In this document: in pieces, positions 1-8,905 of the stretch
Position numbering within the stretch: the first letter of the stretch is position 1
Layout: each line of letters opens with the position of its first letter
Assembly (NCBI RefSeq): GCF_958405655.1
Contig: NZ_CATYWO010000008.1
Span: forward strand, 1 to 64,000
DNA from: Ralstonia condita
GTDB taxonomy: Bacteria > Pseudomonadota > Gammaproteobacteria > Burkholderiales > Burkholderiaceae
Length of the DNA stretch: 64,000 bases
Reading direction: 5' to 3'
Translations under genes and position numbers: made by a program
Notes under the pieces: generated by a model
What the model saw: the letters and a program-made list of their open reading frames with translations, nothing else
The model's database searches: none
Told to the model about the DNA's origin: nothing

Positions 1-213
1 CGAGTGGTGGGCCTCGCGTCGGGGGGTGGGGCGCCGCCCGGGCTGTGGGTGGGTGGGGGGCGTGAGGGGCCGCGCCGCCAGGGCACGCGCGCGCGCCAAC
101 AGGTAGGACTCGTCAAACGGTTCCGGCGCACCCGGCGTGGCGCTACGGGACAGACCGGGCGCCAGGGCGAGCAGCCCGGCCGCCAACTGCTTGAGCAGGT
201 CGCGACGATGCAT
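1..213 (-). CDS. opgD: Glucan biosynthesis protein D-like, N-terminal part only
   Basis: A reverse-strand frame starts at 213 and runs open off the window edge (71 codons seen). It begins MHRRDLLKQLAAGLLALAPG, a twin-arginine-like signal (RRDLLK followed by a hydrophobic stretch), then PEPFDESYLLARARALAARP. The FD...L..RARALAA pattern resembles the start of mature OpgD/MdoD, periplasmic proteins that shape osmoregulated glucans and are exported by Tat. After about residue 50 the translation becomes a Pro/Arg/His-rich string over G-runs (bases 1-60) and no longer looks like the family. That could be a frameshift or poor sequence at the edge. The family call rests on about 50 residues, so it is moderate. 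OpgG or another Tat substrate is the alternative. Confidence 0.5.
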   Translation of the reverse strand, partial: MHRRDLLKQLAAGLLALAPGLSRSATPGAPEPFDESYLLARARALAARPLTPPTHPQPGRRPTPRREAHHS

Positions 214-468
214 GGATCAGGGCGGAGCCAATGAACATCCATCTTCGCACAAACGCACGCCGCGGCAGTGTCCCGTCCGAACCTTTCATTGGACCCACAA
301 CCCTGTGCTCTAGCCAGGATTGTGCCTCGCGCGCGTGGCGTCGCACCGCCAGTTGGAGCACAATCCCGGGTCTGTTCACCGGTGGAGCGCATCCGCCTCG
401 CCTGTGGTGAACGGAACCGAGCCCCATCGGCCGTTGGCCGGTGCCCCGCCACGATCATCACGGCGCAC
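214..468. other. Divergent intergenic region, no gene seen
   Basis: This 255-base gap separates the leftward OpgD-like gene from the rightward AGE-family gene. Frames crossing it have no family resemblance. I see no clear promoter or operator. Confidence 0.5.
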
Positions 469-1710
469 ATGCTTCCCACGTCTTCCCCGTCTCCGCTTCC
501 CGGCCATGCCGAACCGTCCGCCGCAGGCCTGGTGGCCACCGCACTGGACGCGTTCAGCCGCTACTACGACGATGTCCTGCTGCCCATGTGGCTTGGCCCG
601 GGCTGGAATGCGCAGGCCGGCCTCTGCTATGAGGCGCTGATCGCCAAGGATGGCGCGATCGTGCCAGCGTCGACGGAGCGCTACCGGGCGATGGCCTGCG
701 CGCGGCAGCTCTACACGTTTGCCCGGGCGACGCAGCTTTCTGCCCGTCACCGCAACCTGTGCGGCGAACGTGCCGCCGCCCTGTGCCATGCGCTCGACAC
801 ACGCTTTCGCGACACGCTCCAGGGCGGCTGGCTGTTTTCGATCGACAGCGCCCTCGCTCCGCAAGACACCACCAAGGACCTGTACACGCACGCGTTCGTG
901 CTGTTCGCGGCGGCGCACTGGCTGGCCGTCAGTGAAGACCCACGCGCCGCCGCCCTGATGCACGACGCGCACGACGTGATTGCCCACCGCTTCGCCCGGG
1001 CCGGTACCGTGTCGCTGCCGGTGGCGGCAATGGACGCCTCGTTCACCAACACCCTGGCCGGGGTGGCACAGAACCCGGTGATGCATCTGACCGAGGCCTA
1101 CCTGGCGGCCGCCGCGCTCGATGAGCCGCCCGCCTGGGCCGAAGCCGGCGTGCACACGCTGGCCGAGGGCATCCTCGCGCGCTTCATCGATCCGCGCACC
1201 GGTAGCATTGCCGAACTGCCAGTCGATGAACCCAGCGCCGACAACCGCATCGAGCCAGGCCATCAGTTCGAATGGTTCTACCTGGTGCGCGCGCATGCCG
1301 ATGTCTTCTCGCGGTCCCGCGCTGGGCAACAACTGGCCGACACGCTCGGCCGTGCCGTCGAGGCGGCGTGCGAGCGGGGCGTGGACGCCAACACGCAGGG
1401 CGTCTGCCTGTCACTGAACCTGGACAGCACCCTGCGCGACGCCAGCCAGCGCATCTGGGCCCAGACCGAATACGGCCGTGCGCTCGCCCTGTGCACCGAG
1501 ACGCACGGCGCGATGCTCGCGCGCATGCTGCCGGCATGGTCCATGCGTTTCCTCCACGCACAGGGCTGGCACGAAGTGCTCGACCCGGCGGGCCAACGCC
1601 TGCGCGCCGACATGCCTTCCAGCACGCCGTACCACATCACCACGTTCTACGAGGCCGCCCGCGCCACCCAGCCGGACGCGCCCGCATGTTGTGCCCCCGC
1701 AGTCGAGTGA
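469..1710 (+). CDS. AGE-family sugar epimerase/isomerase
   Basis: A 413-residue protein of the N-acylglucosamine 2-epimerase superfamily, which has an (alpha/alpha)6 barrel and interconverts free or N-acylated sugars (mannose, glucose, fructose, GlcNAc/ManNAc). Family signatures are visible: the QNPVMHLTEA stretch near residue 205 with a conserved His, the EPGHQFEWFYL stretch near residue 265, and a YTHAFVLFAAAHW segment near residue 145. Its length is normal (about 400). I chose ATG 469 because the family match begins there; the 67 codons upstream are Arg/Pro-rich and unlike it. The stop lies 8 bases before an MFS transporter gene, so the two are probably co-transcribed. The sequence does not settle which sugar is used; D-mannose isomerase is a fair guess. 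Confidence 0.85.
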   Translation: MLPTSSPSPLPGHAEPSAAGLVATALDAFSRYYDDVLLPMWLGPGWNAQAGLCYEALIAKDGAIVPASTERYRAMACARQLYTFARATQLSARHRNLCGERAAALCHALDTRFRDTLQGGWLFSIDSALAPQDTTKDLYTHAFVLFAAAHWLAVSEDPRAAALMHDAHDVIAHRFARAGTVSLPVAAMDASFTNTLAGVAQNPVMHLTEAYLAAAALDEPPAWAEAGVHTLAEGILARFIDPRTGSIAELPVDEPSADNRIEPGHQFEWFYLVRAHADVFSRSRAGQQLADTLGRAVEAACERGVDANTQGVCLSLNLDSTLRDASQRIWAQTEYGRALALCTETHGAMLARMLPAWSMRFLHAQGWHEVLDPAGQRLRADMPSSTPYHITTFYEAARATQPDAPACCAPAVE

Positions 1711-1718
1711 AGCACCCC

Positions 1719-3014
1719 ATGCCTACCCACAACCCCAACGAATCCAAGGCCCGCGCGATCTTCCGCGTGGTCAGCGGCAACTTTCTGGAAATGTACGACT
1801 TCATGGTCTACGGCTATTACGCCAAGGCCATTGCGGACACGTTCTTCCCGGCCGGCAACGAATTCCTCTCGCTGATGCTGTCGCTGGTGACATTCGGCGC
1901 CGGCTTCCTGATGCGGCCCCTGGGGGCCATCTTCCTGGGCGCCTATATCGACCGCCACGGCCGCCGCGCAGGCCTGATCCTCACGCTGGCGCTGATGGCC
2001 TGCGGCACGCTGCTGATCGCGCTGGTGCCGGGCTACCGCACCATCGGGCTTGCCGCGCCGCTGCTGGTGCTGGCTGGCCGGCTGCTGCAGGGCTTCTCGG
2101 CCGGCGTCGAGCTGGGCGGGGTGTCGGTCTATCTGGCTGAAATCGCCACGCCGGGCCGCAAGGGCTTCTTCGTGAGCTGGCAGTCCGGCAGCCAGCAGGT
2201 GGCGGTGATGTTCGCCGCGCTGCTGGGCGTGCTGCTGTCCCTGGCATTGCCGCCCACAGAGGTGAGCGCGTGGGGCTGGCGCGTGCCGTTCGTGGTCGAC
2301 TGCCTGATCGTGCCCTTCCTGTTCTTCATCCGACGCTCGCTGCAGGAGACCGAGGCGTTCCAGAAGCGCAAGCACCGCCCAGATCTGGGCGAGGTGTTCC
2401 GCTCGATGGTCGAGAACTGGCGCCTGGTGGGCGCAGGCACGCTGCTGGTGGTGATGACCACGGTGTCGTTCTACCTGATCACCGCCTACACGCCGACCTT
2501 CGGCAAGAGCGTGCTGCACCTGACCGACATGGACAGCCTGATCGTCACGCTGTGCGTGGGCGCCTCCAACCTGTTCTGGCTGCCCGTGATGGGCGCCGTG
2601 TCCGATCGCGTCGGCCGCCGCCCGCTGCTGATCCTCTTTACCGTGCTGATGCTGCTCACTGCGTATCCGGCCATGGTCTGGCTGGTCGGGGCGCCGTCCT
2701 TCGGCCGCCTGCTGGCCGTGGAGTTGTGGCTGTCATTCCTGTACGGCAGCTACAACGGCGCGATGGTCGTCACGCTCACCGAGATCATGCCGCCAGCGGT
2801 GCGCACCACCGGCTTCTCGCTGGCGTACAGCCTTGCCACGGCCATCTTCGGCGGCTTCACGCCGGCCATCGCCACGTGGCTCATCCACGCCACCGGCAAC
2901 AAGGCAATGCCCGGCGTGTGGGTGTCATTTGCGGCGCTATGCGGGCTGGTTGCCACGCTGGCGGTGGTCAAGCCGGCCGGCAAGCACGAGCACGGCGCGG
3001 TGACGGCCGCCTGA
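1719..3014 (+). CDS. MFS transporter, citrate/tricarballylate-proton symporter type
   Basis: A 431-residue polytopic inner-membrane carrier with about 12 hydrophobic segments. It opens ...VVSGNFLEMYDFMVYGYYA, typical of the metabolite:H+ symporter group that includes CitA and ShiA. The MFS loop 2-3 motif appears as GAYIDRHGRRAG near residue 70 and again as GAVSDRVGRRP near residue 290. GRLLQGFSAGVELGG matches the TM4 region of citrate symporters. It follows the AGE-family gene by 8 bases and precedes a GNAT gene by 6, so the three look like one transcription unit. The substrate is inferred from subfamily resemblance only and could be another carboxylate. ATG 1719 is chosen because it follows the previous stop and gives a normal N-terminus. 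Confidence 0.85.
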   Translation: MPTHNPNESKARAIFRVVSGNFLEMYDFMVYGYYAKAIADTFFPAGNEFLSLMLSLVTFGAGFLMRPLGAIFLGAYIDRHGRRAGLILTLALMACGTLLIALVPGYRTIGLAAPLLVLAGRLLQGFSAGVELGGVSVYLAEIATPGRKGFFVSWQSGSQQVAVMFAALLGVLLSLALPPTEVSAWGWRVPFVVDCLIVPFLFFIRRSLQETEAFQKRKHRPDLGEVFRSMVENWRLVGAGTLLVVMTTVSFYLITAYTPTFGKSVLHLTDMDSLIVTLCVGASNLFWLPVMGAVSDRVGRRPLLILFTVLMLLTAYPAMVWLVGAPSFGRLLAVELWLSFLYGSYNGAMVVTLTEIMPPAVRTTGFSLAYSLATAIFGGFTPAIATWLIHATGNKAMPGVWVSFAALCGLVATLAVVKPAGKHEHGAVTAA

Positions 3015-3020
3015 TCCGAC

Positions 3021-3791
3021 ATGCAGAACGACGGCGGGCAGATCGATATCACGACGATCGAGCACTGCGGCTTTGCCGCGCTGCCGCCCGAACACACCGT
3101 CGAAGACGGCCCCTGGGTACTGCGCATGGCGGGGGGCCTGGCCAAACGGGCCAACTCCGCCAATCCGCGCGCACCGGGCGCTGAACTGGACCCGGCCCGT
3201 CTTGAGCGCATCGAGACCTTCTACCGCCGCGCGGGTCTCGCGCCCATTGTGCGCATCACACCGTTGGCCGTTCCCGGCGCCGACGCCCTCCTCGCCGCCC
3301 GCGGCTACCGCATCGCCGACAGCAGCCTCGTCATGACCGCGCCGCTCGCGGCCGCGCCGACCGCCACGCGTCCTGACGACATCGGCATCAGCATCGACAC
3401 GGCGATTCCCGACACGTGGCATGACGCCTTTGCGCAATTCGACGGCCTCGATGCGCACGGACGCACCACCCGCCGAGCCATGCTTGCCGCACTCGATCGC
3501 CCGCACGCGGCGATCACGTTGCGGGATGCGAGGGCAACCGTCGTCGGCATCGGTCTGGCGGTGCGCGACGGCATGCAGGTCGGTCTGTTCGATGTGCGCG
3601 TGGCCCGCGACGCGCGCGGCCGAGGCCTGGGACGCGCCGTCACGGCGGCAATGCTCGACTGGGCGCGCACGCATGGCAGCGCGCACGCCTATCTGCAAGT
3701 CAACGCAGACAACGCGCCGGCACGCCGGCTCTACCGTTCGCTCGGCTTTACGGAGGCCTACGCCTACCACTATCGCATCGGGGCAGCCTGA
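3021..3791 (+). CDS. GNAT-family N-acetyltransferase
   Basis: A 256-residue protein with a C-terminal GNAT fold. The acetyl-CoA-binding motif A appears as VARDARGRGLGRAVTAAML (residues about 193-212; the core is R-G-x-G-x-A). The usual NADNAPARRLYRSLGF signature follows at about 225-241. The first 130 residues (HCGFAALPPEHTVEDGPW...) form a less conserved N-terminal half seen in longer GNAT proteins. It starts 6 bases after the MFS stop, so it is probably the last gene of the AGE-MFS-GNAT unit. The acceptor substrate cannot be read from sequence. It converges on the leftward binding-protein gene ending at 3849. Confidence 0.85.
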   Translation: MQNDGGQIDITTIEHCGFAALPPEHTVEDGPWVLRMAGGLAKRANSANPRAPGAELDPARLERIETFYRRAGLAPIVRITPLAVPGADALLAARGYRIADSSLVMTAPLAAAPTATRPDDIGISIDTAIPDTWHDAFAQFDGLDAHGRTTRRAMLAALDRPHAAITLRDARATVVGIGLAVRDGMQVGLFDVRVARDARGRGLGRAVTAAMLDWARTHGSAHAYLQVNADNAPARRLYRSLGFTEAYAYHYRIGAA

Positions 3792-3848
3792 CCAACTGAT
3801 GCAAGGTGCCAAGCTTCAAGGCAGGCCTTCGGGGTGCCGTGCTCGGCC

Positions 3849-5012
3849 TCACTGGATCACGAGCCCGTTCGGCCCAACCACGCCGAGTTCCACGTAGTGG
3901 GAGCCGGGGCGCGAGCGGTCCGAGAAGTCGACCACAAAGCCGCCTCCGACATCGAAGTTGCGCAGGTTGGCGAGCTCACGCCGCACCTGGTCACGCGTGG
4001 GCTTGGGGCCGGCACGGCGGATGGCTTCAGATAGCACCTTGGCAGCGACGAAACCCTCTACGGCGCGGAACGACGGCTCGACATCCCTGGCACCCACGGC
4101 GGTACGCGCGCGGTTGAACTCGCGGATGACCGGGTTCACGCTCTTGCCCGGGTTGGGCATCACCAGCGCGAGCGAATAGCCGCGCACCGCATCGATGCCC
4201 GCCACCTTGAGCAGGTAGCCGGGGTCGATGGACGACAGTCCCAGGAGTTGCGCGCCGCCGCCCCGCGCCCGGTACTGCTTGATGAACTCTGCCGCGGGCC
4301 CGGCCGTGGCGCCCAGGAAAATCGCCTGCACATCCGCCGCCAGCAGTCGGTCGACGGCCGGCCCCACTGCTGTCGCGTTGCGCGGGTAAGAAGCGGTCGT
4401 GGCCATCGCCAGCTTGTGGGGCCTGAGCGTGCGCTCGGCACCCGCGAGCACTTCCCTGCCCAGCGCATCATCCTGATACAGCACGCCGATGCGCGTCACG
4501 CCGATGGTGACGAGCGCACCCACCATCTTGTCCATCTCCTGCTGGTAACTCGCCTTGATCGGAAATACAAGGGGATCGCCAGTCATGCTGGCGGCGCCCG
4601 TGGCCGGCCCGACCAGTGGCAGGTTGGCCTCGGCCAGCACGCCGCTGCGCATGAGCGCCTCAACGTTGGCGGTGCCGACCACGGTCAGCGCGGCCACCGG
4701 ATTGTCGATCTTGGCCATGTCCCGCACGTTGCGCAGGGTCTGCTCGATCTTCTGCTCGTCGTCACGAGCAACCAGGCGGAGGGTCTCGCCGTTGATGCCG
4801 CCATCGAGGTTGAGCCAGTCAAAATACAGCCGTGCGCCGGCATGGAGCGCGCGCCCGGTGGCGGCCTGTGAGCCGGAGAGCGGCAACGACTGGATGATGC
4901 TGATGTCTGCGCGGGCAGCGGAGGCCGCCAGAAACGCGCAGAAACAGACGACGGCGGCCAGAGGCCGACGCAAGCGCGCACCCCGGCCGTGCGCGTGGTT
5001 TCCCGATTGCAT
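3849..5012 (-). CDS. ABC transporter periplasmic binding protein, Leu/Ile/Val (LivK) type
   Basis: A 387-residue periplasmic binding protein of the type I fold used by branched-chain amino acid and aromatic ABC importers. A signal peptide is visible (RRPLAAVVCFCAFLAASAARA, cut just before DISIIQSLPLSG). The mature protein starts with the typical 'QSLPLSGSQAATGRALHAGARLYFDWLN' pattern (given in part). Other family blocks are ETLRLVARDDEQ, GVTRIGVLYQDD and ADVQAIFLGA. I chose ATG 5012 because GAAGG lies 9-13 bases upstream; a GTG at 5021 is less likely. No permease or ATPase genes adjoin it, so it is an orphan binding protein. The divergent AraC-type gene at 5203 may control it. The ligand is unknown. 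Confidence 0.85.
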   Translation of the reverse strand: MQSGNHAHGRGARLRRPLAAVVCFCAFLAASAARADISIIQSLPLSGSQAATGRALHAGARLYFDWLNLDGGINGETLRLVARDDEQKIEQTLRNVRDMAKIDNPVAALTVVGTANVEALMRSGVLAEANLPLVGPATGAASMTGDPLVFPIKASYQQEMDKMVGALVTIGVTRIGVLYQDDALGREVLAGAERTLRPHKLAMATTASYPRNATAVGPAVDRLLAADVQAIFLGATAGPAAEFIKQYRARGGGAQLLGLSSIDPGYLLKVAGIDAVRGYSLALVMPNPGKSVNPVIREFNRARTAVGARDVEPSFRAVEGFVAAKVLSEAIRRAGPKPTRDQVRRELANLRNFDVGGGFVVDFSDRSRPGSHYVELGVVGPNGLVIQ

Positions 5013-5202
5013 TGCTAGCACCCTTCACCGCACACCCCGTGGGCCGCGGCGTTTTGTCGAGACCGCTTGCGCGATCCACTTTGTCGTTTTGGTTCGATCG
5101 GACCTGGCCGATGCGGTCGATAGCCTGCCATCGCGCAGGGGCTTCGACAAGTCCCGCAGACGGCGTTTTAGACTCACCCGATCGTTCTGTCGCAAACCCG
5201 CC

Positions 5203-6009
5203 ATGCCGCAGCGCATCCTGCCCACCGATATCGAAGGCCGCATCCCGCCTTCACCGGCGCACCCTGTGCGTCTGTATACGCGGCACATGGATGCCAACAC
5301 GCGCTTTCCGCGCCACACCCACCCGTGGGCGCAGGTCGCTTACAGCCACAACAGCGTGCTGCGCGTACAGGCCGGCGACACAGCCTGGGTGGTGCCGCCC
5401 TCGCGCGCCATCTGGATACCGCCCCGCGTCGAGCACGAGGTCTGGGTGGTGGAAGCCGCCTTCCTGCGCACGCTGTATGCCGACCCATCCGTGGTGACCG
5501 GTGCGCTGGCACAGTGCCGGGTCATGGAGGTCTCCCCCTTGCTGCGCGAGCTGATTGCCGCGATGGACGTGCGTCAACCGCTGCCGCCCGCACGCGAGCA
5601 GGCCCTGGCGGCGCTCATCCTCGATGAGCTGCGCCGCAGCGCACCGCTGCCGCTCGACTTGCCGATGCCCGCCGATAAACGGCTGCGCGCCCTGTGCGAA
5701 CGCGTGATGGCCGACCCCGGCACGCCGCTCACATTCGACGCCCTGGCGCAGGGCGTGGGCGCCAGCACACGCACGCTGGCACGGCGCTTCAAGGAAGAGC
5801 TTGGCGTGAGCTTTTCGCAATGGCGCCAGCAGGCCGTGCTGGCCAGTGCCATCCCGCTGATGTCGCGCGGGATGCCGCTCGCGCAGGTGGCACAGACCCT
5901 CGGATACAGCAGCCAAAGCGCGTTCTCGGCGATGTTCCGCCGCGCGTTCGGCCAGAGCCCCAGCGCGTTTCTGCATCGACCGGGGAGCGACGCCGAGGCG
6001 GCGTCTTAG
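5203..6009 (+). CDS. AraC-family transcriptional regulator with N-terminal cupin
   Basis: A 268-residue regulator. Residues about 15-100 form the AraC-type cupin (RHTHPWAQVAY, then VVPPSRAIWIPPRVEHEV). Residues about 160-260 form the double helix-turn-helix: LTFDALAQGVGASTRTLARRFKEELG is helix-turn-helix 1 and MPLAQVAQTLGYSSQSAFSAMFRRAFGQSP is helix-turn-helix 2 (pattern described, not one exact match). The architecture matches the RipA/NimR subgroup. It diverges from the LivK-type gene across a 190-base gap, and its last 4 bases overlap the end of the convergent hydrolase gene. The effector is unknown. ATG 5203 is the first start compatible with the cupin. Confidence 0.88.
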   Translation: MPQRILPTDIEGRIPPSPAHPVRLYTRHMDANTRFPRHTHPWAQVAYSHNSVLRVQAGDTAWVVPPSRAIWIPPRVEHEVWVVEAAFLRTLYADPSVVTGALAQCRVMEVSPLLRELIAAMDVRQPLPPAREQALAALILDELRRSAPLPLDLPMPADKRLRALCERVMADPGTPLTFDALAQGVGASTRTLARRFKEELGVSFSQWRQQAVLASAIPLMSRGMPLAQVAQTLGYSSQSAFSAMFRRAFGQSPSAFLHRPGSDAEAAS

Positions 6010-6965
6010 GCGGACGGCTCCGGCATCGCCCGCCGGTTCTCGGGGCGATCAAGCGCATCGAGCCAGGCCACCGTCTCGCGCCAGCACGGCGCACCGGACG
6101 ACGCCCGGAAGAAGCCCATGTGTCCGACGCCCCCGGCGCCCAGTCCGGCACCGCCCACCTGACGGCGCGTGACGCGCGCGGCGGAATAACGATCGACCAG
6201 TGCATCGATGGCGCGCGCCGGGGCGAAGGCATCGTCGTCGAATCCCCAGGCGAGCAGCGGCACGGCGAGCCGCGCATAGCGCGCGGTATCGAGTCCGGCA
6301 CGCGGGGCGAACAGATAGCCGCGTTGCCGCGCAAAGCGCGCCCAGTCTTCGAGAATGGCGGCGGGAATCGCCATCGGTCCCATGCCGATCCTGGACAGCG
6401 GCAGACACGCGCCACGCGCCGCGCGCACGGCCAGCGGAATCCGCACGCGCAGCAGCCACGCAAACTGCAGGCGCGCGAGCACGCCACGCCACGGCCACAA
6501 CCGCGCGTCTGCGAGGGACGACGCCACCTGGACCAGCGCATCGGCATGTACGATATGCGGCGCCAACCCGGCCAATTGCCCGCCAGCACTGTGGCCCAGC
6601 ACCACCAGGCAGCGGCCGCTACAGCCTTCCGGCACCATCGTGTCGTGCACCCACTTGAGCACGGCGTCGATATCCAGCCGGCCCCAGTCGGCAAAGCGCG
6701 GCATGCCCGGGCCGCTGGCGAGCGCCTCGCCAATGCCGCGATAGTCGAACATGACCACGCGCCAGCCCGCCAAACATAGCGCCCGCGCAAACGCCGCATA
6801 GAACTGGCGCGGCACGCCGAGCGCAGAGCAGATCACCACCGTGCCGCGCGCGCCCAGGCCGGGACCGGTGACCGTCACGGGCAGGGTCCAGCCGTCCGCC
6901 GTGCGGACGTGGTCTTCGCGGGTGAGGAGGGCGTCGGCGGGGTAGTCGATCGGCTCGCGGTGCAT
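6006..6965 (-). CDS. Alpha/beta hydrolase
   Basis: A 319-residue alpha/beta-fold hydrolase. It has the oxyanion/early-strand region GTVVICSALGVPRQFY, then WRVVMFDYRGIGEA (residues about 70-83) and the nucleophile elbow LGHSAGGQ (G-H-S-A-G, Ser near residue 124). The acid/His end is represented by WGFDDDAFAP and GVGHMGFFR. The group is annotated as 'predicted alpha/beta hydrolase' (COG4757-like). ATG 6965 is preferred because GGAGCG sits just upstream; a longer frame from 7025 would run into the promoter region. It diverges from the MmyB-type XRE regulator gene at 7077, and that pairing suggests the regulator controls it. The substrate is unknown. Confidence 0.8.
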   Translation of the reverse strand: MHREPIDYPADALLTREDHVRTADGWTLPVTVTGPGLGARGTVVICSALGVPRQFYAAFARALCLAGWRVVMFDYRGIGEALASGPGMPRFADWGRLDIDAVLKWVHDTMVPEGCSGRCLVVLGHSAGGQLAGLAPHIVHADALVQVASSLADARLWPWRGVLARLQFAWLLRVRIPLAVRAARGACLPLSRIGMGPMAIPAAILEDWARFARQRGYLFAPRAGLDTARYARLAVPLLAWGFDDDAFAPARAIDALVDRYSAARVTRRQVGGAGLGAGGVGHMGFFRASSGAPCWRETVAWLDALDRPENRRAMPEPSA

Positions 6966-7024
6966 GGTCGCTCCGTTCGGGTTGTGGGCTGCCTGGAGTA
7001 TTGGCAGCGGAGCGGGGGGCCACA

Positions 7025-7041
7025 ATTACGCGACAGGTAAT
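7025..7041. promoter_or_regulatory. Inverted repeat ATTAC-N7-GTAAT, candidate operator
   Basis: A perfect 5-base dyad (ATTAC, 7 bases, GTAAT) lies midway between the divergent hydrolase and XRE genes. It is placed where an autoregulatory site for the XRE protein would be. Short dyads arise by chance, so this is only a candidate. Confidence 0.3.
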
Positions 7042-7076
7042 CGCCGCACCTACCCGACTCTGCTTCAATAGGTGAC

Positions 7077-8009
7077 ATGAACCCTGCCCCAAGCCTGCCC
7101 ACGGACAACCTCGCCATGCTGGATGATGCCGATGCCGCCCAGGTGGCCGCCGAGCCCCCCGAAGCCGCCCGCACACGCTTTCCGCAATTGCTGCGCTTCT
7201 GGCGCATCCGCCGTGGTTACAGCCAGTTGGCGCTCGCGCTGGCCGCCGGGGTATCGCAGCGGCATGTGAGCTTTCTGGAATCGGCCCGCGCAACGCCCAG
7301 CCGCAACATGATCCTGCAGCTCGCCAAGGCGTTGAACGTGCCGCTGCGCCATCGCAACCAGATGCTGCTGGCCGCCGGTTTCGCCCCCGCGTATGCCGAG
7401 CAGGGCCTGTGCGCTCCGGCAGATGAGACCTCGCCGATGATGCAGGCGGTACGCCAGGCAGTGAAGCTGATACTCGACAAGCAGGCGCCGTATCCGGCCC
7501 TCGTGCTCGACCGCTTCTGGCATGTGCTCGACGCGAATGCCGCGCACCGGCGCCTGATGCGCTGGGCCATCGGCGACGACCGGGCAGAAGGCGCGCCGGG
7601 CGCGGTCAACATGATGAAGCTCGTGTTCGATCCGAGCGCGCTGTGGCCGGCCATCGCCAACCGCGATGCCGTCGGCCGGTATCTCGCTCGCCGTGTGCGG
7701 CAGGAACTGGGCCTGCACGCCATCGACCCCGCCAGCCAGCGCCTGCTGACGGACATCCGCGCGCTGCAGCCCACAGTATTCGACGCGGCCGACGCACCGG
7801 CCACCCCTTCCGCCCCCGCGCACGATGCCGGCGACCCGCCGCCGTTCCTGCCCGTGACGCTGCAGCGCGACGGCGTGACGATCTCGCTGTTCTCCACGCT
7901 CACCACGCTCGGCACCCCGCGCGATGCGGGGCTGCAGGAGATGCGGATCGAGTGTTTTTATCCGGCGGATGAGGCGTCGCGGCGGGCGTTGGAGCGCATC
8001 ACGCTGTAA
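7077..8009 (+). CDS. XRE-family regulator with MmyB-like ligand-binding domain
   Basis: A 310-residue regulator. An HTH_XRE domain covers residues about 38-95 (LLRFWRIRRGYSQLALALA, then GVSQRHVSFLESARATPSR). A long C-terminal MmyB-like domain, related to PAS and able to bind fatty-acid-like ligands in some homologues, follows from about residue 125 (YPALVLDRFWHVLDANAAHRRLM). The protein ends in the usual FYPADEASRRALERITL. AGGTGAC just upstream supports ATG 7077. The divergent alpha/beta hydrolase gene is its likely target, since this pairing is frequent for this family. Confidence 0.88.
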   Translation: MNPAPSLPTDNLAMLDDADAAQVAAEPPEAARTRFPQLLRFWRIRRGYSQLALALAAGVSQRHVSFLESARATPSRNMILQLAKALNVPLRHRNQMLLAAGFAPAYAEQGLCAPADETSPMMQAVRQAVKLILDKQAPYPALVLDRFWHVLDANAAHRRLMRWAIGDDRAEGAPGAVNMMKLVFDPSALWPAIANRDAVGRYLARRVRQELGLHAIDPASQRLLTDIRALQPTVFDAADAPATPSAPAHDAGDPPPFLPVTLQRDGVTISLFSTLTTLGTPRDAGLQEMRIECFYPADEASRRALERITL

Positions 8010-8023
8010 GATTTCCGCGTTGC

Positions 8024-8042
8024 AACGAGAATCATTCTCATT
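8024..8042. promoter_or_regulatory. Fur-box-like operator
   Basis: The sequence aacgagaatcattctcatt contains the perfect dyad GAGAA-TCA-TTCTC (8027-8039). It agrees well with the 7-1-7 Fur consensus (tGAtAATnATTaTCa), with mismatches mainly at the outer T/A positions. It lies about 50 bases before the PepSY gene start, in the short gap after the XRE gene. Repression by Fur when iron is abundant is the simplest reading. Confidence 0.65.
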
Positions 8043-8089
8043 TATATTGGCGGGTCGATTTCTCTCCCTCCGGCAGCTACCGTGCCGCG

Positions 8090-8881
8090 ATGTGTCTCAT
8101 GACCGACCTGACCCATCCTTCGCTTTCGGCCAAACCGGCAGCCAAGCCCAGCGCTGATGCCCGCCGGGCGACCCCCAAGGCGGAGCACCCGGCCAACCGC
8201 CGCGCCACGCTGGTACGCTGGCTGCGCAAGACGCACGGCTGGTTCGGGCTATGGGGCGCAGTGATCGGGCTGATCTTCGGTGTTTCGGGCATCTGGCTGA
8301 ACCACCGCGCGGTGCTGAAACTGCCGGTCGCGCAGCAGCGCACCAACACGCAGATCGCCTTGCCTGACCCGGCACCTGCCACGCCCGAGGCCATGGACGC
8401 TTGGCTGCAGCAGGCGCTTGGTGTGCCTGAACCGGCCAGCCGCATCCGCGTGGAGAAGGCCAAGCCGGTGGCTTGGGCGGAGCGGCCGGCCAAGGGCGGC
8501 GGGCATGCAGGCGGCAAAGGCGAGCGTGGCGGCGCGGCAGTCGAGCCCGCCACCACGCCGCTCATGCAGCCCGAAGAGTGGACCTTCAACTTTGGCGGGG
8601 CCGCCACGCAGATCCAGGCCGAATACTGGGCCGGCAACCGGTCGATCACGATCCGCCAGACCGACAACGGCTTCCTCGGTACGCTGATGAGCTTCCATCT
8701 GGGCCGCGGCATGACCGTGCCGTGGATCCTGCTGGTCGACACGCTGGCCGGGTGCATCATCTTTCTGTCGATCTCCGGCCTGTGGCTGTGGGTGCTGACC
8801 ACCAAGCGCCGCACCGTCGGCTGGACCATCTTCGGCGTGGGCTCGCTGCTCACGATCGGCTTGGCCGTGTCGCGACTCTGA
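8090..8881 (+). CDS. PepSY-associated transmembrane protein
   Basis: A 263-residue membrane protein of the PepSY-TM group, often linked to siderophore uptake and ferric reduction. It has a TM helix at about 50-68 (WFGLWGAVIGLIFGVSGIWL), a large non-cytoplasmic loop with a Gly/Lys-rich insert at about 130-150, and a TM helix at about 218-238 (WILLVDTLAGCIIFLSISGL). A last helix follows near the C-terminus after the TTKRRT loop. An internal ATG at 8099 is an equally plausible start; neither has a strong ribosome-binding site. The Fur-like site upstream and the intrinsic terminator downstream suggest a single-gene iron-regulated unit. No TonB receptor gene adjoins it here. Confidence 0.8.
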   Translation: MCLMTDLTHPSLSAKPAAKPSADARRATPKAEHPANRRATLVRWLRKTHGWFGLWGAVIGLIFGVSGIWLNHRAVLKLPVAQQRTNTQIALPDPAPATPEAMDAWLQQALGVPEPASRIRVEKAKPVAWAERPAKGGGHAGGKGERGGAAVEPATTPLMQPEEWTFNFGGAATQIQAEYWAGNRSITIRQTDNGFLGTLMSFHLGRGMTVPWILLVDTLAGCIIFLSISGLWLWVLTTKRRTVGWTIFGVGSLLTIGLAVSRL

Positions 8882-8905
8882 CGCCGCCGGCGCCGCACCG
8901 CAGCC

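Noticed and set aside
376..1332. A 318-codon frame antisense to the AGE-family gene
   Set aside because: The forward frame has the AGE motifs; the reverse text is low-complexity Arg/Gly/His.
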